Positions 56,023 through 62,361 of a stretch of 62,361 nt of DNA are shown here, one piece after another. This stretch comes from Phyllobacteriaceae bacterium UBA1940. Its GTDB lineage: Bacteria; Pseudomonadota; Alphaproteobacteria; Rhizobiales; Rhizobiaceae. Location: contig DDFA01000075.1 in the NCBI GenBank assembly GCA_002336975.1, positions 1 to 62,361 on the forward strand, read 5' to 3'. Position 1 is the stretch's first letter; each line of letters starts with the position of its first letter. Position numbers and translations under genes: made by a program. Under the pieces are notes generated by a model. It was not told where the DNA came from. It worked only from the letters and a program-made list of their open reading frames with translations, and ran no database searches.

Positions 56023-57130
56023 TGCCGTGCGCAACCCGATTGCGCGCGGTTCCCTTCTGATGCGCGCCGGCCGCGCCCGGGCAAGCGGTGACCGGACGGC
56101 CATCGCGCGCCTGACGCTTGCCGTGCTCGTCGTGCTTTCCGTCATCGCCCTCGCCCTTTCCATCACGACCGGCGCCTCGGACGCCTCGGCCGTGGGTGTC
56201 GTGCACGCGCTGTTGACCGGCGCGGAAGACACGGCCCTCAGCCTGCGCGACCGCATCATCGTCTTCGACATCCGCATGCCCCGCGCCCTGCTCGGCTTCC
56301 TGATCGGCGCGGCGCTCGCCATGTCCGGCGCGGTCATGCAGGGCCTTTTCCGCAATCCGCTCGCCGATCCCGGCCTCGTCGGCATCTCTTCGGGCGCCGC
56401 ATTCGGCGCGGTGCTGATGATCGTGCTCGGCAGCGCCCTGCCGGCCGGCCTGATGCTGACGCTCGGCCCCTATGCGCTGCCCATCGCCGCCTTCGTCGGC
56501 GGCCTGCTCACGACGCTGCTGCTCTACCGCATCGCCACGCGCGGCGGGCAGACCTCGGTCGCCACCATGCTGCTCGCCGGCATCGCCATTGCCGCGCTGG
56601 CGGGCGCCGTCACCGGCATTCTCATATACATGGCCGACGACAAGCAGCTCCGCGACATCACCTTCTGGGGCCTCGGCTCGCTGTCCGGCATGACCTGGAC
56701 GAAACTCTTCGCCGCCGGCCCGATCATCCTTGCCGCCCTTTTCGTCGTGCCCTTCCTGTCGCGCGGCCTAAACGCCATCACGCTCGGCGAGGCCGCCGCC
56801 TTCCACATGGGCGTGAAGGTGCAGCGGCTGAAATACACCGCCATCGTCGCGGTCGCCGGCGCGGTCGGCGCCTCGGTCGCCGTCAGCGGCGGCATCGGCT
56901 TCGTCGGCATCGTCGTGCCGCACCTGCTGCGTATCGTCATCGGCCCGGATCACCGCTACCTGCTGCCGGCCTCCGCCCTGCTCGGCGGCGTGCTGCTGCT
57001 CGGCGCGGACATGCTGGCGCGCACCATCGTCGCGCCCGCAGAATTGCCGATCGGCATCATCACGGCGCTTGCCGGCGCACCCTTCTTCCTCTGGGTTCTG
57101 CTGCGCGACCGCACACGGAACGGCTGGTAG
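56009..57130 (+). CDS. hmuU: Haemin ABC transporter permease
   Basis: A 373-residue FecCD-family permease with about nine or ten helices. Family motifs include RIIVFDIRMPRALLGFLIGAALAMSGAVMQGLFRNPLADPGLVGISSGAAFGAV (residues about 80-135), the coupling loop LNAITLGEAAAFHMGVKVQ and GGIGFVGIVVPHLLRIVIGPDHRYLLPASALLGG. It forms the inner-membrane haem channel with HmuV. Confidence 0.95.
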   Translation: MSLNDAVRNPIARGSLLMRAGRARASGDRTAIARLTLAVLVVLSVIALALSITTGASDASAVGVVHALLTGAEDTALSLRDRIIVFDIRMPRALLGFLIGAALAMSGAVMQGLFRNPLADPGLVGISSGAAFGAVLMIVLGSALPAGLMLTLGPYALPIAAFVGGLLTTLLLYRIATRGGQTSVATMLLAGIAIAALAGAVTGILIYMADDKQLRDITFWGLGSLSGMTWTKLFAAGPIILAALFVVPFLSRGLNAITLGEAAAFHMGVKVQRLKYTAIVAVAGAVGASVAVSGGIGFVGIVVPHLLRIVIGPDHRYLLPASALLGGVLLLGADMLARTIVAPAELPIGIITALAGAPFFLWVLLRDRTRNGW

Positions 57131-57134
57131 GCCC

Positions 57135-57923
57135 ATGATCACCGCAAGGAACCTCACGGTCAGCCTTTCCGGCAAGACCATCGTGCATGGCGTCTCTCTG
57201 GCCGCCAGGGCTGGACAGGTGACCGCCATCGTCGGCCCCAACGGCTCGGGCAAGACGACGACGCTGAAGGCCATTGCCGGGGAACTCGCCAGCAAGGGCG
57301 ACATCACCCTCAACGGCCACGATATCCGCACCCTCGAACCCTGGCAGCTCGCGGTCAAGCGCGCGGTGCTGCCGCAGGCCGCGACCATCGCCTTCCCCTT
57401 CACGGTGCGCGAGATCGTCCGTCTCGGCCTCACGGTCGGCCCGAACCGCCACGCCGACCGCATCGACGCGGTCACCGCGGAAGCCCTTGCCGCCGTCGAC
57501 CTTTCAGGCTTTGCCGGCCGCTTCTACCAGGAGCTTTCCGGCGGCGAGCAGCAGCGCGTGCAGCTTGCCCGCGTGCTCTCGCAGATCTGGGAGCCGGTGC
57601 TTGATGGCGAGCCCTGTTTCCTGCTGCTCGACGAGCCGGTCTCGGCCCTCGATATCCGCCACCAGCTCACCATCATGCAACTTGCCCGCCGCTATTGCGA
57701 AGCCGGCGGCGGCGTCATTGCCGTCATGCACGACCTCAACCTCACCGCCATGTTCGCCGACCATATGGTGATGATGAAGGGCGGCCGTATCGAACGGTCC
57801 GGCGCGCCCGCCGAAGTCATGACCGACGATGCGATGGAAGCCGTCTTCGGCTGCCGCATGCGCATCAACGGCGTACCGGCCGGCGGCGTGCCCTTCGTCC
57901 TGCCTCATACCGCTTCGGCGTGA
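57135..57923 (+). CDS. hmuV: Haemin ABC transporter ATP-binding protein
   Basis: A 262-residue ATPase. Walker A is VGPNGSGKTT, Q-loop AVLPQAATIAFPF, signature LSGGEQQRVQLARVLSQ, Walker B FLLLDEPVSALD and the switch histidine is in AVMHDLN. It starts 4 bases after hmuU and closes the hmuSTUV operon. It provides the energy for haem import. The linker residues after the signature (EPVLDGEP) are typical of HmuV. Confidence 0.95.
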   Translation: MITARNLTVSLSGKTIVHGVSLAARAGQVTAIVGPNGSGKTTTLKAIAGELASKGDITLNGHDIRTLEPWQLAVKRAVLPQAATIAFPFTVREIVRLGLTVGPNRHADRIDAVTAEALAAVDLSGFAGRFYQELSGGEQQRVQLARVLSQIWEPVLDGEPCFLLLDEPVSALDIRHQLTIMQLARRYCEAGGGVIAVMHDLNLTAMFADHMVMMKGGRIERSGAPAEVMTDDAMEAVFGCRMRINGVPAGGVPFVLPHTASA

Positions 57924-57939
57924 TTTTCCAGCGCCTTAC

Positions 57940-57964
57940 GGAACCTTTTGCATCACACCGCGTT
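57940..57964 (+). promoter_or_regulatory. EcfG-type general-stress promoter
   Basis: GGAAC, a 16-base spacer, then CGTT: the EcfG (sigma-EcfG) consensus of alphaproteobacteria. It lies about 90 bases upstream of the DUF883-type gene at 58052 on the plus strand. A matching promoter precedes phyR in this window. Confidence 0.75.
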
Positions 57965-58051
57965 TCCTGCCCCGGAAGACCGTTCCGCCAAAGGGCGGGA
58001 GCGGCTGTTCGGCCCGCGCCCATCGCGGGCGACCGCAAAAGGAGAAACGGC

Positions 58052-58450
58052 ATGGCCAATGGACTGTTTTCATCCCGCAGCAAGACCCTCCGCAACGGGC
58101 TGAGCGAAGAGGCACAGGCGGTCGAAGACCAGATTGCCGAACTGCGTGAAGAGATCGCCGCCCTCGCCCGCGTGCTGGCGGACGACGCGTCGAGCCGCGC
58201 CGGAAGCATCCGCAAGAAGGCCCGCGCCGCAAAGGCCGAGGTGAGCGACGCCGCGCACGGCCTGAAGGACCGCGCGGAAAATGATATCCGCGACATGATC
58301 TCTGCGGGCGAGGACATTCTTGCCGAGCTTCAGGACCGCTATCAGGATTCCGGCCGAAAGGCCCGGCAGGCGGTGCAGGATCATCCCCTCACCACGCTCG
58401 GCATTGCCGCGGCCGCCGGCTTCGTTCTTGCTGCGCTTCTGCGGCGCTGA
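58052..58450 (+). CDS. DUF883/ElaB-YqjD family membrane-anchored protein
   Basis: A 132-residue protein from ATG 58052 (GGAG 7 bases upstream). The N-terminal two thirds are a charged coiled coil (LSEEAQAVEDQIAELREEIAALARVLADDAS...ILAELQDRYQDSGRKARQAVQDHPLTT) and the C-terminus is a single membrane anchor (LGIAAAAGFVLAALLRR), the ElaB/YqjD architecture. Such proteins are stress-linked ribosome or membrane associates. An EcfG promoter lies upstream. Confidence 0.85.
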   Translation: MANGLFSSRSKTLRNGLSEEAQAVEDQIAELREEIAALARVLADDASSRAGSIRKKARAAKAEVSDAAHGLKDRAENDIRDMISAGEDILAELQDRYQDSGRKARQAVQDHPLTTLGIAAAAGFVLAALLRR

Positions 58451-58513
58451 TTTCCGTCCTTCAGAAACGGAGCCGCCGGACGGTGGCTCCTCATCGCATC
58501 GGAGCATAACGGC

Positions 58514-58945
58514 ATGCTGTCACTGGGGGCAATTCTCGTCCAGAACCTCGTCACCCGCGTCACCGACCGGGTGGATGAGACGATGGACATCGCCAGGCGC
58601 AATGCCATTGCCGGCCTTGCCATCGGCCTGCTGCTGCTCACCGCCTATGGCCTCGCCCTGGTCGGGGGAGCCGTCGCGCTTTCCCAGCGCTACGGAGCCG
58701 TGCCGGCCCTCTTCGGCCTTGCCGGCGGCTTCCTGCTGCTGGCGCTGATCGTGCTGGCAGTCGTCGCCGCACGCAACAAGCGTGAGCGCGAACTGCGCCT
58801 TATCCGCCGCCGGCAGCTCGCCGCCCGCCGCGACCTCATGGCGGCTGCGGCCACCGTGGCCACCCGCAAGCCCTTCGCGGCAACGGCCGTCGCGCTTGCG
58901 CTCGGCTTCCTTCTCGCGCCGAAATCCCGCCGCGACGACGACTGA
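58514..58945 (+). CDS. Phage-holin-like (PF07332-type) membrane protein
   Basis: A 143-residue protein with two main hydrophobic segments (NAIAGLAIGLLLLTAYGLALVGGAVAL and ALFGLAGGFLLLALIVLAVVAA) and a third near the end (PFAATAVALALGFLLAP), with an Arg/Lys-rich cytoplasmic loop. It resembles the holin-X/YqjE group that usually follows ElaB/YqjD genes. It begins 63 bases after its partner, so it probably shares the stress promoter. The function is unknown. Confidence 0.75.
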   Translation: MLSLGAILVQNLVTRVTDRVDETMDIARRNAIAGLAIGLLLLTAYGLALVGGAVALSQRYGAVPALFGLAGGFLLLALIVLAVVAARNKRERELRLIRRRQLAARRDLMAAAATVATRKPFAATAVALALGFLLAPKSRRDDD

Positions 58946-58981
58946 TCGATCCACCACACTATCCATGGGAAAGCGCGCCGC

Positions 58982-60487
58982 TCAAAGCGGCATGCGCACC
59001 ACCGCGGTCACGCCTTTCGGCAGATACTCGACATGCACATTGCTGCCGAGGATCTTGTCGAGGCTGCGTTCGATCAGCACGGAGCCGAAGCCGCGACGGC
59101 CCGCCGGATCGACAGGCGGACCGCCAACCTCGTGCCAGGTCATGTTGAGCACACGCTGGCCGTCCTCGTTCACCACGCGGGCGGTGATGACGACCTTGCC
59201 CGTTCGCACCGACAAGGCCCCGTATTTGCGGGCATTGGTGGCGAGTTCATGGAGAACGAGGCCGAGGCCGACCGCCTGGTCCGGCCCCAGCTCCACCTCG
59301 TCCTTGTGGATTTCGACCTGTTTCTCGTAATCCATCGCATAGGGCATGATCTGCTTCTGCAGCAGGATCTTCAGATGGATCACGCCCCATTCGTGATCGC
59401 TGAGCAGGCCGTGCGCTTCCGACAGCGATTGCAGGCGCCCGGCAAAGGCATCCATGAATTCGACGGGATCGCTGGTCTGGCGCAGGGTCTGGCGCGCCAG
59501 CGATTGCAGCATGGCAAGCGTGTTCTTGACGCGGTGGTTCAACTCCCGCAGCAGAAGCCGCGTCCGTTCGGAAGCGAGCTGCCCGTCGGTAACATCCACA
59601 TTGATACCGAGGAACACGGACGGACGGCCCTCCGCATCCCATTCATGCACGCGCCCCCGGCCGAGCAGCCAGCGGCCGGATTTCGCCGCGCGGAACAGCC
59701 CGTCATACTCCTTGCCCGTGGCAAGCGCATTGCGCAGACGGCCGATGGTGACCTTGCGGTCGGCCGGATGCACGGAGGTGAAGAACTTGCGCGCGCTCAT
59801 CGGCTTTGCCGGCTTGACGCCGAGCATGCGGTAGAAGGTCTCGTTGCCGGAAACTACGCCACTCGATATGTCCCAAAGCCAGCTCGCCACATTGGCGGCG
59901 TCGAGCGCCAGCGCATGGCGTTTTTCCTCGCGCGACAGAGCCTCGGCGGCAAGGGTGCGCCGCCGCGCCTCGTCCTTCAGCCGCAGGAGAGACGCCGCAA
60001 GCCCGGCGAGCCGCTTCAGCCGCAACAACAGGTCTTCACCGGTGCGCGCATGCGGTTTCGTGTCGAAGACGCAGACGGTCCCGATCGCTCGCCCGTCGAG
60101 GAGGATGGGCGCACCGGCGTAGAAGCGCAGGCGCGGCTCGCCCGTAACGCTCGGCAGTGCGGAGAAGCGCGGGTCCTTCTGCGCGTCGGCGACGACCATC
60201 GGCTCGTCCGGACAGGTCGCGATCATGCGCGCGCAGAAGGAATCCTCCGAAGGCGCCCGGATTTCCGGCGTGCCCTGGCGGGCAAGGAACCATTGGTCCC
60301 TGCGCCCGAGCGCCGTAACGAGGGAAATCGGAACGTCGAAAAGGGCAGCGGCAAGCGCGGCGATATCGTCGAAATCAGGATCGGGACCGAGAAAGACCGG
60401 AATGGCCGCATCGAGCGCCGCCAAACGGTCGGGCGCGCCGAGAGCCGCAACGACTGCGGACGGCAATGGTTGGATATTGTCCTTCAT
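58982..60487 (-). CDS. HWE-type sensor histidine kinase with GAF and PAS domains
   Basis: A 501-residue soluble sensor kinase. Residues about 30-170 form a GAF domain (DFDDIAALAAALFDVPISLVTALG, DAQKDPRFSALPSVTGEPRLRFYAGAPI), about 190-300 a PAS domain (WLWDISSGVVSGNETFYRMLG), then the HWE phosphorylation box RELNHRVKNTLAMLQSLARQT, ATPase N box LVLHELATNARKYGAL and WHEVGG. It lies downstream of ecfG on the same strand and could phosphorylate PhyR in the general stress response. The ATG at 60487 is used since the upstream extension is Arg-rich and unlike the family. Confidence 0.9.
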   Translation of the reverse strand: MKDNIQPLPSAVVAALGAPDRLAALDAAIPVFLGPDPDFDDIAALAAALFDVPISLVTALGRRDQWFLARQGTPEIRAPSEDSFCARMIATCPDEPMVVADAQKDPRFSALPSVTGEPRLRFYAGAPILLDGRAIGTVCVFDTKPHARTGEDLLLRLKRLAGLAASLLRLKDEARRRTLAAEALSREEKRHALALDAANVASWLWDISSGVVSGNETFYRMLGVKPAKPMSARKFFTSVHPADRKVTIGRLRNALATGKEYDGLFRAAKSGRWLLGRGRVHEWDAEGRPSVFLGINVDVTDGQLASERTRLLLRELNHRVKNTLAMLQSLARQTLRQTSDPVEFMDAFAGRLQSLSEAHGLLSDHEWGVIHLKILLQKQIMPYAMDYEKQVEIHKDEVELGPDQAVGLGLVLHELATNARKYGALSVRTGKVVITARVVNEDGQRVLNMTWHEVGGPPVDPAGRRGFGSVLIERSLDKILGSNVHVEYLPKGVTAVVRMPL

Positions 60488-60606
60488 CGGTTCTCGGTAC
60501 GCGATTCCGCCCCTGTTTTCACCCGCAAAACGCGCATCCGGCTGCAAATTCGCGTCTACGCCTTCTTTCCGCCGCCCGCCAGCAGGTCGGGCGGCGGATC
60601 GTTCCG

Positions 60607-61161
60607 TCAAGATGCAAAGGCACGCGAGGTGATGGGGGCGGACACCGAGTCCGGCCCGTAATCGCTCTCGCCGCTCACCTGCAGCAGATCCTGCAGGCGC
60701 TGGCGGGCGCGGTTCACGCGGCTCTTGATCGTGCCGAGCGCGCAGCCGCAGATTTCCGCCGCCTCCTCATAGGAAAAGCCGGAAGCGCCGACGAGGATGA
60801 TCGCCTCGCGCTGCTCGTCCGGCAGTTGCTCCAGCGCCTTCTTGAAGTCCTGCATGTCGAGGGAGCCGTATTGCGACGGGTGCTGCGCCAGATTCTCCGT
60901 GAAGAGACCGTCGCTGTCCTGCACCTCGCGGCCGCGCTTGCGCAGCTTGCTGTAAAGCTCGTTGCGCAGGATCGTGAAGAGCCAGGCCTTCATGTTCGTG
61001 CCCATCTCGAACTGTTCCTGCTTGGCCCAGGCCTTCATGATCGTATCCTGGACAAGATCGTCGGCCTGATCGTGGCGGCCGGTCAGGGAGATCGCAAAAG
61101 CGCGCAGGCTCGGCAGCACGGCCAGCATCTCACGCTTGAAAGTGGTCTGTTCCCGGTCCAT
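60607..61161 (-). CDS. ecfG: EcfG-type ECF sigma factor
   Basis: A 184-residue sigma factor from ATG 61161 (MDREQTTFKREMLAVLPSLR). Region 2 has LVQDTIMKAWAKQEQFEMGTNMKAWLFTILRNELYSKLRKRG, and region 4 has LPDEQREAIILVGASGFSYEEAAEICGCALGTIKSRVNRARQRL. It directs transcription from GGAAC-N16-CGTT promoters, including those at 57940 and 61442. It starts 7 bases after nepR, the anti-sigma factor that holds it inactive. Confidence 0.94.
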   Translation of the reverse strand: MDREQTTFKREMLAVLPSLRAFAISLTGRHDQADDLVQDTIMKAWAKQEQFEMGTNMKAWLFTILRNELYSKLRKRGREVQDSDGLFTENLAQHPSQYGSLDMQDFKKALEQLPDEQREAIILVGASGFSYEEAAEICGCALGTIKSRVNRARQRLQDLLQVSGESDYGPDSVSAPITSRAFAS

Positions 61162-61168
61162 CACGTCC

Positions 61169-61357
61169 TCACTCGGCCCGTTGCACGCCGCTTTCGACGG
61201 CATCCAATTTTTCGAGAAGATCAAGGAACCTCTGGGGAAGCGCCTCGTCCTGTACGGAATGGTAGAATGCGCGCAACTTCATGGCAATTTGCGCATTCGG
61301 ATCGTCCGGTCTTCTGGGAGGCTTGCTCGTGCTGTTTGGTGTGTTCACGCTATTCAC
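61169..61357 (-). CDS. nepR: NepR anti-sigma factor
   Basis: A 62-residue protein starting at GTG 61357. The NepR core is NAQIAMKLRAFYHSVQDEALPQRFLDLLEKLDAVE, with the N-terminal arm PPRRPDDPNAQ. It binds EcfG until phosphorylated PhyR captures it. It precedes ecfG by 7 bases in one transcript and is divergent from phyR. Confidence 0.92.
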   Translation of the reverse strand: MNSVNTPNSTSKPPRRPDDPNAQIAMKLRAFYHSVQDEALPQRFLDLLEKLDAVESGVQRAE

Positions 61358-61409
61358 TCTCGGCCACTCTCATTTCTATCCACGCCGCATATGACGAATT
61401 CGGCTCGAA

Positions 61410-61434
61410 AATGCCCGGAATCAAAAAAAGTTCC
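61410..61434 (-). promoter_or_regulatory. Probable EcfG promoter for nepR-ecfG
   Basis: On the minus strand GGAAC (61434-61430), a 16-base spacer, then CATT (61413-61410), one mismatch from CGTT. It lies about 50 bases upstream of the nepR start. An autoregulated nepR-ecfG promoter is standard for this locus. Confidence 0.55.
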
Positions 61435-61441
61435 CGGCTGC

Positions 61442-61466
61442 GGAACCTAAATTTGGTTTCCGCGTT
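61442..61466 (+). promoter_or_regulatory. EcfG promoter for phyR
   Basis: GGAAC (61442-61446), 16 bases, CGTT (61463-61466): an exact match to the EcfG consensus. It lies 47 bases before the phyR start codon and 7 bases from the opposing promoter for nepR-ecfG. Confidence 0.8.
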
Positions 61467-61513
61467 CAAACCGTCAACTGCGATTGCAGCAAATCGAAAA
61501 CAGGGGACTAGAC

Positions 61514-62308
61514 ATGCCGATTTCCGACCGCATCGGACCGCATCTTCCGGCTCTGCGCCGCTACGCACGCGCCCTCACGGGCACCCAGTCGTCGGGCGAT
61601 GCCTATGTGGCCGCCATGCTTGAAACCATCCTCATAGACCCCGCGCTGATGCGGACGGATGACGACGACAAGATGCGGCTCTTCGCGCTGCTCAGCCGCA
61701 TCATTTCCTCGCTGCCGGTCTCGATGGGGCGCGGCGCGTCCTCCGTGGTTCCCGGCTCCGAGGCTCCGTTCGATCTCTCGGGCGTTCCGCCGCTCGGCCG
61801 GCAGGCCCTGCTGCTGGCGACGGTCGAGGGCTTCCCTGTCGAAAAGACGGCCGAAATCCTCGAAGCGGAAACATCGGTCATCCGCGGCCTGCTCGACGCA
61901 GCCTTCGCCGAGATCGCCGCCCAGGCCGAAACGGGCATCATGATCATCGAGGACGAGCCGCTCATCGCGCTCGACCTTGCTCATATGGTGAGCGGCATGG
62001 GCCATCGGGTGACCGGCATCGCCCGCACCCAGGCGGAGGCGGAAACCCTCTGGAGCAACAGCCGTCCCGGTCTCGTGCTCGCCGATGTGAAACTGGCCGA
62101 TGGCTCCTCCGGCATCGACGCCGTGAACACGATCCTTTCGCGGACCGATATTCCGGTCATCTTCATCACGGCGTATCCGGAAAAGCTGCTGACGGGCGAA
62201 CGCCCGGAGCCGGCCTTCCTCGTCTCGAAGCCCTTCAACCCCGAACAGGTGAAGGTGCTGATCAATCAGGCTCTTCTCTTCACGCCGCAGCCCCGCGCAG
62301 CGGCTTGA
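61514..62308 (+). CDS. phyR: PhyR anti-anti-sigma response regulator
   Basis: A 264-residue regulator. The N-terminal sigma-like domain (residues about 1-135, ISDRIGPHLPALRRYARALTGTQSSGDAYVAAMLE...LLATVEGFPVEKTAEILEAETSVIRGLLDAAF) mimics EcfG to sequester NepR. The C-terminal receiver has the acidic pair IIEDEPL, phospho-aspartate in LVLADVKLADG, threonine in VIFITAYPE and lysine in LVSKPFN. Phosphorylation frees EcfG. It is divergent from nepR-ecfG and has its own EcfG promoter. Confidence 0.95.
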   Translation: MPISDRIGPHLPALRRYARALTGTQSSGDAYVAAMLETILIDPALMRTDDDDKMRLFALLSRIISSLPVSMGRGASSVVPGSEAPFDLSGVPPLGRQALLLATVEGFPVEKTAEILEAETSVIRGLLDAAFAEIAAQAETGIMIIEDEPLIALDLAHMVSGMGHRVTGIARTQAEAETLWSNSRPGLVLADVKLADGSSGIDAVNTILSRTDIPVIFITAYPEKLLTGERPEPAFLVSKPFNPEQVKVLINQALLFTPQPRAAA

Positions 62309-62361
62309 TCTCGCTCCCGGACAGCCGCAGCGGCGGCGCGCGGCGGCGGTGGGACGGCACT

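Overview
The window looks like a chromosome segment of a high-GC alphaproteobacterium of the Rhizobiaceae (a Rhizobium, Shinella, Agrobacterium or Ensifer relative). The evidence is the hmuSTUV-tonB haem block with RirA-type iron boxes, the phyR/nepR/ecfG general stress locus with a HWE kinase, the thuAB trehalose pair, and a xylFHG transporter with a ROK regulator next to an inositol-dehydrogenase-type gene.

Layout. 1-5.4 kb: end of an iolG-like dehydrogenase, a ROK regulator, a strong palindrome, then xylF-xylH-xylG with a clean terminator. 5.5-9.5 kb: tRNA-Arg(CCG) followed by a decayed, lower-GC mobile island. It has an integrase cut off before its catalytic tyrosine and joined directly to the C-terminal part of a relaxase, a small unknown gene, and a HEPN-motif protein. 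9.7-24.1 kb: an accessory block rich in exported proteins (IalB-like, SapC-like, a globin, a 1672-residue autotransporter, LuxR and AraC regulators, DUF1176 and other secreted proteins, a LivJ-like lipoprotein). 24.2-41.3 kb: a surface-adhesin module with a 2877-residue type I secreted adhesin (retention-module-like N-terminus, repeats, VWA, RTX, C-terminal secretion signal), a membrane protein with a degenerate GGDEF motif, an L,D-transpeptidase, a complete TolC/ABC/HlyD exporter, a ribbon-helix-helix protein and a LapG-like periplasmic protease. 41.6-45.5 kb: two glycosyltransferase-like genes, a DUF3431 gene and an arsC-like gene. 45.8-50.6 kb: LacI regulator, thuAB with operator, SMR transporter, TetR with operator, truncated haemoglobin, DUF423. 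50.6-57.9 kb: haem acquisition: VOC, HmuQ-like monooxygenase, a small gene and DUF2325 behind one iron box, then tonB, an exported protein and hmuSTUV behind a second. 57.9-62.3 kb: a two-gene envelope operon with an EcfG-type promoter, then the sensor kinase, ecfG, nepR and phyR.

The most interesting system is the adhesin module. The giant adhesin carries alanine-alanine-glycine sites after its retention-like N-terminus. Its exporter and a protease with an intact Cys-His-Asp triad lie beside it, which together suggest a LapA/LapG-type regulated-release adhesin in an alphaproteobacterium. No LapD-like receptor is visible in the window. The second lead is the HEPN protein in the decayed island.
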